A stretch of 64,000 nt of DNA from Alcaligenes ammonioxydans (GCF_019343455.1 NZ_CP049362.1:1612001-1676000), one strand, 5' to 3'. Positions 36,266-45,852 are shown, counted from the stretch's first letter. Numbers and translations are program-made. Notes: a model not told the origin generated them from the letters alone.

Positions 36266-36553
36266 AACCTGACTGTCCTATACGGCTCAGAATATGGCTG
36301 CCTTGCGGACACCTTGCTGGTCCGGAGGCGGCCAGCGATAAGAAGCATGCCCGTGCCATACTTTTGCCCTGTGCCCTGCTGTGGGGGGTGACCACAAGAA
36401 GATCTTCCGCGTGGTGCTTTGGGCTTGCGGTCGCTTGGCAGGGCGTGTGTTCCTGGGGACGGGCCAATAATAAAAAAACCAGGCTGCGATCCCAGCACGG
36501 CCTAGGGCCGTGTCCGTTGACTATGCTGATAACCCGTCTGGGGAGACAAAACG

Positions 36554-37735
36554 ATGGGATTGAAAACTGGTTCGGCATCCGTTTGGGTGGCGGGGTTTTT
36601 GTCGGTCTTGATTGCCTATGCCGGACCCTTGCTGATCTTTATCCAGGCCGCACAGGTCGGACGAATTGCCCAGGCAGAGCTGATTTCCTGGATTTGGGCC
36701 ATTTCCATAGGTGCCGGCCTGAGCGGCTTGGTCCTGAGTGCGTGGTTAAAGCTGCCCATTATTACCGCCTGGTCTGCACCGGGCACGGCCTTGCTGTTGA
36801 CCCTGTTTCCCGGCATCACCATGCCCGAAGTGGTGGGCGCGTATCTCAGCGCCGCCCTGATTATCGTCCTGATTGGTTTAAGCGGTGGCTTTGAGAAGAT
36901 TCTCTCTTTTATTCCTAAAGGAATCGCCGCCGGCATGATGGCCGGTATTTTGTTGCAGTTCGGGCTGGCGACGTTCCAGGCCAGTGGCGAAATGCCCGCT
37001 ATCGTGCTGGTGATGGTGGCGGTGTATGTGCTGGGCAAACGCCTCTTGCCGCGTTATGCGATTGTCCTGGTGGCCTTGTCGGGATTCGGGATGGCAATGC
37101 TCAGCGGGCAGGTGCAACTGGACGCTTTTGAGTTGGCGCTGGCCAGCCCGGTCTGGATCAGTCCCGCATTCAATATCGCGACCCTGCTCAGTCTGACCTT
37201 GCCCCTGGTGCTGGTCAGTTTGACAGGCCAGTACCTGCCTGGCATGGCGGTACTGCAATTGGCCGGCTATCCCACACCGTCACGCCCCATTCTTGTCGGC
37301 ACGGGTTTGGCCTCGATAGGGATGGCCTGCTTTGGCGGCATCACCACCGTGTTGTCCTCGATTACTGCGGCCTTGTGTACTGGCAAGGACGCCCATCCCG
37401 ATCCAGGCAGGCGTTATATGGCCGGTGTCGCCAATGGCGTGTTTTATCTTTTGGGCGGCACCTTTGCCGGCTCAATTGTGTATTTGTTTACTGCCTTACC
37501 CGCCTCGCTGATCGCGGCGCTGGCCGGTCTGGCACTGATTGGAGCCATTGTGGCCAATATGCGGGTAATGACCAGTGAGGATGCTTATATCGAGCCGTCT
37601 GTCATTACGTTTTTGACAAGCGCTTCGGGCATGAGTCTGTTTGGGCTGGGTGCCGCCTTTTGGGGCGTGGTCTTTGGCCTGCTGGCCTATTGGGTGCTGG
37701 GCTCTGGCAAAAATGAGAAAAGGAAGAGACTATGA
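36554..37735 (+). CDS. benE: BenE-family benzoate/H+ symporter
   Basis: A 393-residue membrane protein with 11-12 helices and the BenE pattern (AYAGPLLIFIQAAQVGR, IITAWSAPGTALLL, FGGITTVLSSITAALCTGKDAHPD). It imports benzoate with protons. ATG 36554 follows GGGAGA. Its stop overlaps the start of a dynamin-like GTPase gene as ATGA, so translation of the two is coupled. No benABCD genes are in the window; the cat genes upstream are the downstream half of the benzoate route. Confidence 0.93.
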   Translation: MGLKTGSASVWVAGFLSVLIAYAGPLLIFIQAAQVGRIAQAELISWIWAISIGAGLSGLVLSAWLKLPIITAWSAPGTALLLTLFPGITMPEVVGAYLSAALIIVLIGLSGGFEKILSFIPKGIAAGMMAGILLQFGLATFQASGEMPAIVLVMVAVYVLGKRLLPRYAIVLVALSGFGMAMLSGQVQLDAFELALASPVWISPAFNIATLLSLTLPLVLVSLTGQYLPGMAVLQLAGYPTPSRPILVGTGLASIGMACFGGITTVLSSITAALCTGKDAHPDPGRRYMAGVANGVFYLLGGTFAGSIVYLFTALPASLIAALAGLALIGAIVANMRVMTSEDAYIEPSVITFLTSASGMSLFGLGAAFWGVVFGLLAYWVLGSGKNEKRKRL

Positions 37736-38994
37736 ATCAGTTGGCAGTATCCCTCGATCATGTCTGGGACGCCGTGTTGGCCGTGCTGCCGCAGCGCCGC
37801 TGGGACCTGGACCGTCTGCGCGTCCTCCTCCAAAAAGAGGTGCCGCCCACCGTGACCGTGGTCGGCAAATACAATCACGGCAAAAGCCGTTTGCTCAATG
37901 AGTTGATGGGCAGCGATATTTTCAATGTGGCCGACCGTCGCGAAACGATTGCGCTGGCCGAGCATGTGCATGAAGGTGTGCGCTGGTTGGACGCACCGGG
38001 TCTGTACGCAGACGTGGCCTTGCAAGATGATGCGCTGGCTCGCGAGGCGCTGGGTTTGCAGGCTGATATCCGCCTCTTTGTCCACGCAGCCAAAGAAGGT
38101 GAGCTGGACGCGTTGGAAAGCAGCTTGTTGCAGGAGCTGGCCGCAGATCACCAGCGTTCGCGGCGTCAGACTCTGTTGGTGATCAGCCAGATCGACCAAT
38201 TGGCCGATGAGCAGCAGCAAGAGAAAGTGCTTGATTCGATTGCACAGCAATGCCCAGGCTGCTTGCTGCATCCCGTCTCCAGCACCCGTTATCGTCAGGG
38301 CCGCGACGGTGGCAAGCCGCGCATGCTGGAGAAAAGTGGCATTGCGGCTTTGCAGGCTTCTTTGGAAGCCGCCTTGAAGCGTGTGCCGCAAGCCCGCGAG
38401 TTCGAGCGTGACGCCTTGCTGACCGAGCTGACACAAGAATTGAGCGCCTTGCAGCAGATGCAAGAGCAAAGTCTGCACAGCCTGCAGCAGACGCAAAAGC
38501 AGCAGCATATTGATTTTGTTGAGGGTTTGCGCAAGGTTCTGGAAGGCATCGAGAAGGATCTGGAACCGCTGGTCAATGCCGCGGGGGTGGACCATTCGCT
38601 GGTGCCGGATACGGCCGAATTCGGCTTCAAGATGACAGCGGGCAAGCAAGAGCGTGCCCGGTTGCAGATCGCCTATTCGCGTGCGTGTATTGCGATCAAT
38701 GGTCATCTGGTGGAATACGGTGCCGTGGGTTTACCTGCAGCGCAACAGACCTCGGTGCGCAGTATGGACACCGTCATGATTGCGGTGATGGGTGTGTCGG
38801 TGAAGTACCGTGCCGATCTGCGCCGCATCTTCTGCGAGCAGGCCGGGCGCGACAAACTGGTCCAGGATTTCACGCATTATTTTGAGATTTCGGAGGGCCG
38901 CAGGGCGTTGGAAGCACAGATCGAGACAAGCCAGAAACAGCTTCAGCAGACCCGCCAGGCTCTGGAGGAATTGGCGCTCTTGGAGGGTGTCTGA
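37732..38994 (+). CDS. Dynamin-like GTPase, first of a pair
   Basis: A 420-residue protein with a dynamin-type G domain: P-loop GKYNHGKS (45-52), a Thr in RRETIAL as G2 candidate, G3 DAPG (87-90) and G4-like SQID (152-155). A long coiled-coil region follows (about 225-270 and again at 385-420, rich in Gln and Leu). It resembles bacterial dynamin-like proteins of the LeoA/CrfC group, usually found as pairs that remodel membranes. ATG 37732 overlaps the benE stop; its own stop overlaps the next start (TGATG). Function unknown. Confidence 0.85.
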   Translation: MNQLAVSLDHVWDAVLAVLPQRRWDLDRLRVLLQKEVPPTVTVVGKYNHGKSRLLNELMGSDIFNVADRRETIALAEHVHEGVRWLDAPGLYADVALQDDALAREALGLQADIRLFVHAAKEGELDALESSLLQELAADHQRSRRQTLLVISQIDQLADEQQQEKVLDSIAQQCPGCLLHPVSSTRYRQGRDGGKPRMLEKSGIAALQASLEAALKRVPQAREFERDALLTELTQELSALQQMQEQSLHSLQQTQKQQHIDFVEGLRKVLEGIEKDLEPLVNAAGVDHSLVPDTAEFGFKMTAGKQERARLQIAYSRACIAINGHLVEYGAVGLPAAQQTSVRSMDTVMIAVMGVSVKYRADLRRIFCEQAGRDKLVQDFTHYFEISEGRRALEAQIETSQKQLQQTRQALEELALLEGV

Positions 38995-40534
38995 TGTCAG
39001 CGGAAAGCATCCTTATCCGGGCAATCGCCGATCTGCAGCCTGCCTGCCAGGAAAGTCAGCCCGCTATTACCAGAATGGAACAGTGGTTGACGGAATTGGA
39101 GCAAGCCACCTTGACCCAGGTCTTGTCCGACACTGGATTGCATGAGCAGGGAACTTTGGCGCGCGCGGTCGGGCATTTGAACCAGCAGCTACAGGAACAC
39201 CGGGCAGGCTGGGCGACCTCGTGGACTACGTTGATACCAGCGCAAGAGCTGGCTGAGCGTTTCCGCGACCGTATCATGCTGCTGGTATTCGGCTCCTTTA
39301 ATGCCGGGAAGAGTTCCTTGTGCAACTTCCTTGCCGAGCGGTTTCGCCGTCATGGACAGCGTGTGGATTTTTTTCGTTTGGAAAAGGGGCAGTTGCAGAC
39401 CATGTCCGAGGGTTTTCAGGAAGGCGCTACAGAAACCACCGTGGCCTTGCAAGGCGTTTGTCTAGGCGACAAGCTGGTCTTGCTCGATACCCCCGGCCTG
39501 CATTCGGTCAATGCCCATAACGCGGCGTTGACACAGCAGTTTCTGGAAAGCACGGATGCGCTTTTGTGGCTGAGCAGTTCCAGTGCGCCGGGGCAAGTTC
39601 ATGAGCTGGAGGATCTGCGGGTGGAATTGCGCCGCAACAAGCCTTTGCTGCCTGTAATTACCCGCAGTGATCGCATTGAGGAAGATGAGATCGACGACGA
39701 GATCGTCAAAGTGCTTTGCAACAAGACAGCTGATAATCGTCAACTGCAAGAAGAGGACGTCATGACGCGGGCAGCGCAGGCCCTGAGCCATTGGGGGCTG
39801 GACAGGGATGTGCTCAAACCGGCTGTGTCCCTGTCTGTTCACATGGCGCGCAGCCAACAGGATGAAGAGCAGGGGTTGGAGCAGGCGGGGTTTACACGTT
39901 TATACGTGGCACTGCAAAACATGCTGGAGCCCGCTTTGGCCTACAAGCGACGCAAACCTGCTGAACTGCAATTACATCATCTAGAAGAGGCTATTCTGGA
40001 GCCCTTGACGGTGGGGATGGAACAGGCCGCTGCCCGACTGCATCAACGTATCCAAGAGCAAAGGCTTGTTTTGCAGGATGCCGTACACCTATTGGCCGAA
40101 GGTAGCTGGCGGCGGGTGGTGCCCCAATTGCCTGCAGTGCTTGAACAACATGCGGCCCAGCAAGATGTGGCCGCCGTGCGTAACGATCTCGCCCAGAATC
40201 TGGGCAAGGAATTTGCCGAGTTAAGCCGGACTGCCCTGGCGAACTTTCAGCTGTCGCAGCCAGACTTGCCGACGCTGAATCTGCCTGCTCATATAGGCTA
40301 TGACGTTTTCCAGGAGCCGGGGGAGGGCAGGCGCCACTGATCGACTACAACCGCCTGTACATCAGCTTGAGTGAGGCGGTGATGAATAGCGCCCAAGAGA
40401 GGGCGGTACAGGTGGTGGAGCAGGCTGAACAACGCCTGGAGCAGCTCACGCAGGAGCTGATTCAATTGGAAAACGCCGTGGCTGAGCGGGTCCAGGCCTT
40501 GGAGGCGATCAAACAGGATGTGCAAACTGCGTGA
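38994..40534 (+). pseudogene. Dynamin-like GTPase, second of a pair, frameshifted near the end
   Basis: The frame from ATG 38994 carries P-loop GSFNAGKS (100-107), G3 DTPG (165-168) and G4-like TRSD (223-226), then a helical stalk-like region. As written it stops at 40340. The following 190 bases, in the next frame, read LIDYNRLYISLSEAVMNS and a coiled coil, VEQAEQRLEQLTQELIQLEN, ending at 40534. One extra G in the run 40319-40323 joins both parts into 513 residues. The truncated protein would lose only its last coiled coil, so it may still work if the shift is real. Confidence 0.8.
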
Positions 40535-40581
40535 GGCAGCATTAATTCGGTTTAGCATCGCACTGTAAAGTACAAAAAGCA

Positions 40582-40601
40582 GGCTGGATTGCCATCCAGC
40601 C
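40582..40601. terminator. Hairpin after the dynamin-like pair
   Basis: GGCTGGAT-TGCC-ATCCAGCC is a perfect 8-bp stem with a four-base loop, 48 bases after the repaired stop. The plus strand lacks a T run; AAAAAG on the 5' side gives a T run only on the minus strand. Confidence 0.45.
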
Positions 40602-40640
40602 CCACGCTGATCGCATAGATTGTGGTTTATTTGTTGAAAT

Positions 40641-40659
40641 GCTAATGAGAATTGTTATC
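40641..40659. promoter_or_regulatory. Fur-type box before the ZIP transporter
   Basis: GCTAATGAGAATTGTTATC matches 15 of 19 positions of the Fur consensus. It lies about 140 bases before the ZIP gene. Repression by Fur, or by the Fur-family protein at 12012, is inferred. Confidence 0.65.
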
Positions 40660-40797
40660 GTTTCTATTTTTGTGTTTTAAATCGCAGATGAAGTCGCTAT
40701 GATGGTTGATACGGCATCCATGCCTTTGCAGGAGCGGTTTTGCAGCTCTTTGCGTCTGTCATAGGCATACCTGGATGGCGTCATTTTCTGGGGGTGC

Positions 40798-41742
40798 ATG
40801 GCGATGAAACTGAAATCAAGTCTCTATTTTTCGCCCAATAAGGGAATATCGCCGAACTGGCGCCAACACTTGCGCCTGTGGGTTGGACTCATCATTTCCA
40901 TGGGGGGCGTCTGGGCGATCTGTCATCAGTTCTGGTTGTACGCGCAAGATCACCCGGTGGTTTTACAGGCCCTGGTAGGAGGCTCCATCGCGGCACTGGC
41001 TACGGCGCTAGGCACCATACCCGTCATGTTTTCTCAAACCATGTCGCAGCGCACGCAAGATACGCTGTATGGTTTTGGGGCGGGGGTGATGTTGGCTGCC
41101 TGTGCCTTTTCGCTGGTTTTGCCGGGGCTGGAAGCGGCAAAGCAACAGCAGGTGTTTGGCCCTGGCGCCTGGGGGGCGGGTTTGGCTGTCGGCTTGTCAA
41201 TCCTGCTGGGCGCTGCTGCTTTAATGCTGCTGGATCGTATCCTGCCTCATGAGCATTTCATCAAGGGGCGTGAAGGTTCGAGCCGCTCCTCCTCGGCTAC
41301 CATGCGTCGAGCTTGGCTGTTTGTCATCGCCATTACCTTGCACAACTTCCCGGAAGGCTTGGCGATTGGGGTGGGATATGTAGGTAATGAAGGCGTACGT
41401 GCCAATGCCTTGGCCACAGGGATTGCCATTCAGGACGTGCCTGAAGGGCTGGTGGTAGCGCTGGCTTTGCTGGCGGCGGGATACAGCCGTACGTTTGCGG
41501 TGGTTCTAGGCATGGCCAGCGGTCTGGTTGAGCCCTTAGGGGCGGTGCTCGGTGCCGTTGCTGTCAGCAGTTCGCTGATGCTGCTGCCTTTTGGTTTAGG
41601 CTTTGCCGCTGGTGCCATGCTGTTTGTCATCAGTCATGAAATTATTCCGGAATCACACCGACAAGGGCATGAAAGCTTTGCAACCGGCGGTCTGATGATA
41701 GGTTTTGTCTTGATGATGTTGCTGGATACTGCATTGGCTTAG
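40798..41742 (+). CDS. ZIP-family metal transporter (ZupT/GufA type)
   Basis: A 314-residue membrane protein with eight predicted helices and ZIP metal-site motifs HNFPEGLAIGVG and QDVPEGLVVAL, plus SHEIIPESHR. It imports divalent metals such as zinc, iron or manganese. An N-terminal extension (about 45 residues plus a helix) precedes the core, as in GufA-like members. ATG 40798 follows GGGGG; ATG 40804 is possible. The Fur-type box upstream favours iron or manganese, but zinc supply in concert with the Zur operon cannot be excluded. Confidence 0.9.
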   Translation: MAMKLKSSLYFSPNKGISPNWRQHLRLWVGLIISMGGVWAICHQFWLYAQDHPVVLQALVGGSIAALATALGTIPVMFSQTMSQRTQDTLYGFGAGVMLAACAFSLVLPGLEAAKQQQVFGPGAWGAGLAVGLSILLGAAALMLLDRILPHEHFIKGREGSSRSSSATMRRAWLFVIAITLHNFPEGLAIGVGYVGNEGVRANALATGIAIQDVPEGLVVALALLAAGYSRTFAVVLGMASGLVEPLGAVLGAVAVSSSLMLLPFGLGFAAGAMLFVISHEIIPESHRQGHESFATGGLMIGFVLMMLLDTALA

Positions 41743-41761
41743 GTGTGGCCATGCGGGAAAA

Positions 41762-41799
41762 AATAGCCTGAACAAGCCGGCCTTGATTCAGGCTATTTT
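41762..41799 (+). terminator. Terminator after the ZIP gene
   Basis: AATAGCCTGAA (41762-41772) pairs perfectly with TTCAGGCTATT (41787-41797), running into TTTT. Intrinsic terminator. Confidence 0.8.
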
Positions 41800-42033
41800 C
41801 TGGCTTTGGCTACAGAGCTGAGCATGGCGGTCCGCCCCGCTTTTGTTCGACACGGCCCTTGCCCCATAGCCGGTGACTCCCGCATGACCAAGGCACGGCA
41901 GGCAGTCCAAACAGCCGCCCATAAAGCCCTATACTAAAGCCCCTGTTCGGGGTAGTGCCCGACTTGTTTTTCATCCCGCCCCGTCAGCGCATCTTGTAAC
42001 TGTCCGGGCGCTTCTTTGGCAGTGATTTCCAGC

Positions 42034-42648
42034 ATGCTACGCATAGACAATCTCAGTAAAAACTATGGTGACTATCCCGTTTTCAAGGGACTGACTCATA
42101 CATTTCAGCCAGGCTGCGTGGCGCTCTGTGAAGAAGACAGTACCGGCAAGTCCACCTTGCTGAACATCATCGCTGGCTTGCTCGAACCAGATACGGGGGA
42201 AGTGTGGGTAGATGGGCATTCGCTAATGAAAGCCCCCCGACGAGCACGCGCCCGCATGGCGTATGTGCCCGACAACTGCATGTTGTTTCCGTCTCACACT
42301 GGCCGAGCGCTGCTGGAGCAAATCGCCACAGAAAAGCAGACCCACGTGGATGACACTGTACTGGATCTGGCCTGTCGCTTGGGCTTGGAACCGCACCTGG
42401 ACAAGCGCTTTGAGCAGATGTCGACCGGAACGCGGCGCAAGGTGTTTCTGACGGCGGCCGCCTTAGGTGACCCGGCTGTAATCATTGCTGATGGCCCGAG
42501 CAATGGCCTGGATATGCAGGCTCGTGCTGCCTTGGCTGAACAGTTTCAGATCTGGTCACACGATCGTGTTGTGCTGTTCGCCAGCTACGATGCCGAGTTG
42601 GTTGAGGCATGCAGCGCAAGAATAATCAATGTTGCAGAGCTGGTTTAA
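42034..42648 (+). CDS. Degenerate orphan ABC-type ATPase
   Basis: A 204-residue ABC ATPase of the ABC-2/CcmA type without a permease gene beside it. Walker A reads EEDSTGKST (first Gly replaced), the signature reads MSTGTRRK instead of LSGGQ-like, Walker B reads VIIADGPSNGLD with Gly in place of the catalytic Glu, and the switch region reads ASYDAEL with Tyr for His. It may bind but scarcely hydrolyse ATP, perhaps acting as a regulatory or scaffolding subunit. ATG 42034 (MLRIDNLSKNYG) is preferred; a GTG at 42022 is possible. No strong ribosome-binding site. Confidence 0.8.
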   Translation: MLRIDNLSKNYGDYPVFKGLTHTFQPGCVALCEEDSTGKSTLLNIIAGLLEPDTGEVWVDGHSLMKAPRRARARMAYVPDNCMLFPSHTGRALLEQIATEKQTHVDDTVLDLACRLGLEPHLDKRFEQMSTGTRRKVFLTAAALGDPAVIIADGPSNGLDMQARAALAEQFQIWSHDRVVLFASYDAELVEACSARIINVAELV

Positions 42649-42695
42649 GCCTTGGCCATTGCGCGTCGTCTATACATACATCAGCTCAACGAGAG

Positions 42696-42739
42696 AGGCA
42701 GAAATCACCCACGGCAAACGAGTGTCCTCTGCCTTTTTT
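42696..42739 (+). terminator. Terminator after the ABC ATPase
   Basis: AGGCAGA (42696-42702) pairs with TCTGCCT (42728-42734), followed by TTTTT. The loop is long (25 bases) and contains CGGCAAA, which could also pair with TTTGCCG just after. Confidence 0.6.
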
Positions 42740-42849
42740 GCCGTGAGGGCTGTCTGATCAGTTTATAAATTCGGCAATCCTACGGATTCGTTCTGTTGTC
42801 TAAATCCCTACTATGGTTGTGCCACACAAACCAAAATAAAGGAGACGAC

Positions 42850-43959
42850 ATGGCAACAGGATACATCTGGAATACGCTTTACGGCTGGGTGGATACTGGT
42901 ACGGGCAGTCTTGCATCGGCCAATCTGGGAGCTCGTTTACAGCCGATCAGCCACCACCTGGCTCATCCTGATACGAAGCGCCGCTTTCACGAACTGGTTT
43001 GCGCCTCCGGTCAAATTGATCATCTGACCAGCATCCAGGCCAAGCCGGCACGCGACAAGGATATTTTGCGTGTTCATACGGCCGAGCATCTGGAAAACAT
43101 GAAACGCGTCAGCGCCTTGCCCACCGGGGGCGACACGGGGGACGGTATTACCACCATGGGCAATGGCGGGCTGGAAATTGCCATGCTGTCTGCGGGTGGC
43201 GCCATTGAGCTGGTCAAGAAAGTGGTCAGCCGTGAAGTCAGCAACGGCTATGCGCTGGTCAATCCTCCCGGCCACCATGCACCCCGTGCCGGGGCAATGG
43301 GTTTTTGCATTTTCAATAATACCTCGGTAGCGGCGGCCTATGCCCGCGAGGAGCTGGGTCTGGATCGTGTCGCGATTCTGGATTGGGACGTGCACCACGG
43401 GAATGGTACGCAGGATATCTGGTGGAATGATCCTTCTGTTCTGACCATTTCCCTGCACCAGCATCTGTGCTTCCCGGCCAATAGCGGCTTCACGACTGAG
43501 CGCGGTGAGGGTGAAGGCCTGGGCTACAACTTGAACATCCCCCTGCCTCCTGGCGGCGGGAATGCCGCTTACCTTTATGCTATGGAGAAAGTGGTGCTGC
43601 CTGCGCTGCGGAGCTACAAGCCGCAGCTGATTATCGTGGGCTCGGGTTTTGATGCCAGCATGATGGACCCCTTGGCGCGCATGATGGTGACAGCGTCCGG
43701 TTTCCGCCAGATGGCGCGTCAAATCATTGACTGTGCCGAAGAGGTTTGTGAAGGCCGTATCGCTTTTGTGCAGGAAGGGGGTTACAGCCCACATTACTTG
43801 CCATTTTGCGGCCAGGCCGTGATTGAAGAACTGACCGGGGTACGCACGCTGGCTGATCCTTACGCGGAGTTCCTGGGAGGGATGGGCGGCGACACGCTCT
43901 TGGATGCGGAGCGCGCTAGCGTGGATGAAGCCGCAACCTTGTTGAGTGGACTGCGTTAA
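42850..43959 (+). CDS. Class II histone deacetylase homologue (HDAH/amidohydrolase)
   Basis: A 369-residue zinc amidohydrolase that matches the FB188 HDAH in length and in every catalytic position I can place: His142-His143 (PGHHAP), Asp180 and His182 (DWDVHHGNG), Asp268 (GSGFDAS) and Tyr312 (EGGYSP). HDAH deacetylates lysine substrates in vitro; its natural substrate is unknown, with acetylpolyamines as one option. ATG 42850 has AAAGGAGA upstream. It is monocistronic, convergent with a LuxR gene. Confidence 0.95.
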   Translation: MATGYIWNTLYGWVDTGTGSLASANLGARLQPISHHLAHPDTKRRFHELVCASGQIDHLTSIQAKPARDKDILRVHTAEHLENMKRVSALPTGGDTGDGITTMGNGGLEIAMLSAGGAIELVKKVVSREVSNGYALVNPPGHHAPRAGAMGFCIFNNTSVAAAYAREELGLDRVAILDWDVHHGNGTQDIWWNDPSVLTISLHQHLCFPANSGFTTERGEGEGLGYNLNIPLPPGGGNAAYLYAMEKVVLPALRSYKPQLIIVGSGFDASMMDPLARMMVTASGFRQMARQIIDCAEEVCEGRIAFVQEGGYSPHYLPFCGQAVIEELTGVRTLADPYAEFLGGMGGDTLLDAERASVDEAATLLSGLR

Positions 43960-44001
43960 TTCCTGAAGTGCCTGGCTGGACCGGCATCCCGGACTGCTTC
44001 T

Positions 44002-44937
44002 TTAGTGGCACAGTCCGGGCACCGCCGCCAGGATCGCACCCTGTGCATCCGGCACATACCAGTGATTCAGAGCCGCTTTAACAGCGGCTTCGGTGCGTCT
44101 GGTAATGCCCAGCTTGCGCAGCAAGGACGTAACATGCGAATGGACGGTGCGCTCACTCAGAAACAGCTTGGCGGCGATTTCCCGATCGGTGTGGCCCGTA
44201 AGCAGCCAGCTCAGTACCTGCATTTCCTTTGCGCTCAGACCACCAGGCAAATCAGCGGGCACCAGTCGCAGCAGCACATCTCCTTTCGGAAAGCGCTGTG
44301 CCTGTAAACGGTAGCTTTGTCTGCCTTCCAGCCAGAAAGCCTGCAGCGTGGAGGTTTGCCGATCCATGAATGACAGGGCTTTGAACAGCGTACCGCTGAT
44401 TGCGTTCGCCTGTGCTTGCATATCCTCGCGCACGACCAGCCCGCCGGCCTGGGGTACCAGATGCAAAATGGTGCCTTGGTGCCAGGCCATATTCTGCATG
44501 GCCTCCTCCAGCAAGACCTTGGCGCCCAGGGCCAGTGTGCGAACGTGGCGATTGAAGCTTCCTGCTTGTTGAGAGGAGAAGTGAATCATCCCCAAATAGG
44601 AATCTCCACGCTGCAACTCGACCGTCATCCCATCCTGAAACCCGCCACGCAGCAAGGCATCGGTATAGATGGCGGTGCTGCGAAAAGGAGGATTCATGGC
44701 GTCCGAGCATTCTGAAATGGAGGGTGGTAGCAAATCGTGGGGAGAGGCTTGGGCTGTGAAGCCTGGTGCATAGATCTGCGGAAAACCCGTCCCCAAGGCA
44801 GAGGCACAGTTCAGGTTATAGCCTTCGCAATGCAATTCCAGATGCGTACGGCTTTGCGGCGCGCACCCCAGAAGTTGCACCGCATCGAAGTGAAACAGAG
44901 AACGCAGGGATTGAATACGATCGCAGAGACTCAACAT
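44002..44937 (-). CDS. LuxR-family regulator
   Basis: A 311-residue regulator with a GAF-like N-terminal domain (about 1-170) and a C-terminal LuxR HTH (about 232-290: LSAKEMQVLSWLLTGHTDRE, then TVHSHVTSLLRKLGI). There is no receiver domain or autoinducer-domain motif. The target is unknown; the convergent HDAC homologue is the only close neighbour. An inverted repeat, CCCGGACTG/CAGTCCGGG (43988-44019), spans its stop codon. Confidence 0.88.
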   Translation of the reverse strand: MLSLCDRIQSLRSLFHFDAVQLLGCAPQSRTHLELHCEGYNLNCASALGTGFPQIYAPGFTAQASPHDLLPPSISECSDAMNPPFRSTAIYTDALLRGGFQDGMTVELQRGDSYLGMIHFSSQQAGSFNRHVRTLALGAKVLLEEAMQNMAWHQGTILHLVPQAGGLVVREDMQAQANAISGTLFKALSFMDRQTSTLQAFWLEGRQSYRLQAQRFPKGDVLLRLVPADLPGGLSAKEMQVLSWLLTGHTDREIAAKLFLSERTVHSHVTSLLRKLGITRRTEAAVKAALNHWYVPDAQGAILAAVPGLCH

Positions 44938-45061
44938 GTGGGGGCCTGAGGACGGGTGTGATAAGGGTGCTGATAATTAACATAGCGTTTGATGATGGTG
45001 AGCGCAATCGGGCCAAACCCAGACTCGACGTCAGCCTTGTGTAGGGCTGGGTTCACAACGC

Positions 45062-45086
45062 AAAAACCCTCCAAAGGCGGAGGGTT
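45062..45086 (-). terminator. Terminator of the orfX-sodA operon
   Basis: AACCCTCC and GGAGGGTT pair over 8 bp with a six-base loop; on the minus strand the stem runs into TTTTTG. It lies 100 bases beyond the sodA stop. Confidence 0.75.
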
Positions 45087-45186
45087 GCGTGCAACAGGAG
45101 ACACGCCAAAGCGCTTGGTGCCAGCTATCGTTGAATAGGAAGATAGGGGGATGAGGGGCTGGAAAATGACAAACAGTAAACCCGTT

Positions 45187-45798
45187 TTATGTAAGGGCTT
45201 CCAAATATCTTCTTAGCACTTCGGGCCAATTGATCACTTGAAAGAAAGCCGCAATGTATTCGGGCCGTCGATTTTGATACTTCAGATAGTAGGCGTGTTC
45301 CCACACGTCCAGACCCAGAATGGGCGTGTTGCCGTGCATCAGCGGGCTGTCCTGATTGCCGGTGCTCTCCACCACCAGTTTCTTTTCGGGTGTCACACTC
45401 AGCCAGGCCCAGCCACTGCCAAAACGTGAAATCGCCGCTTTGGTAAAGGCATCCTTGAAGTGCGCGAAGCTACCCAGATCCCGGTCTATCGCATGCGCCA
45501 GAACCTTGGGAAGGGTGGTGTCGGCATCGGGTGTCATGACGGTCCAGAACAGGCTGTGATTGGCGTGACCGCCTCCATTGTTGCGCACGATATTGCGCAG
45601 GGGTTCAGGCACGGTATCCAGGCCGGCTATCAGTTGATCAACAGGCGGGTAGGGCAGCTTGGCCGCCTCCAGTGCCGCATTCAGATTATTGATATAGGTC
45701 TGATGATGTTTGCTGTAGTGAATCTCCATGGTCCGGGTGTCGATATGCGGCTCCAAAGCATGGTAGGGATAAGGCAGGGCAGGTAAGGTGTAAGGCAA
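45187..45798 (-). CDS. sodA: Manganese superoxide dismutase
   Basis: A 203-residue SodA. Metal ligands: His27, His81, Asp164 and His168 ([11 protein letters not shown]). [10 protein letters not shown] near 147-156 is typical of the manganese rather than the iron type. It dismutates superoxide in the cytosol. A helical orfX gene precedes it by 54 bases on the same strand, with a Fur box before that; Mn-SOD induction under iron shortage is the known logic of such loci. Confidence 0.95.
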   Translation of the reverse strand: MPYTLPALPYPYHALEPHIDTRTMEIHYSKHHQTYINNLNAALEAAKLPYPPVDQLIAGLDTVPEPLRNIVRNNGGGHANHSLFWTVMTPDADTTLPKVLAHAIDRDLGSFAHFKDAFTKAAISRFGSGWAWLSVTPEKKLVVESTGNQDSPLMHGNTPILGLDVWEHAYYLKYQNRRPEYIAAFFQVINWPEVLRRYLEALT

Positions 45799-45852
45799 AA
45801 CGCACTCCTCGATAAACCCCAGGTCGGTCGCATGTGGGGGACACCATGAAAC

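Noticed and set aside
43988..44019. Inverted repeat CCCGGACTG/CAGTCCGGG as terminator
   Set aside because: It spans the luxR stop codon and has no T run in either direction; kept only as a remark in the gene entry.
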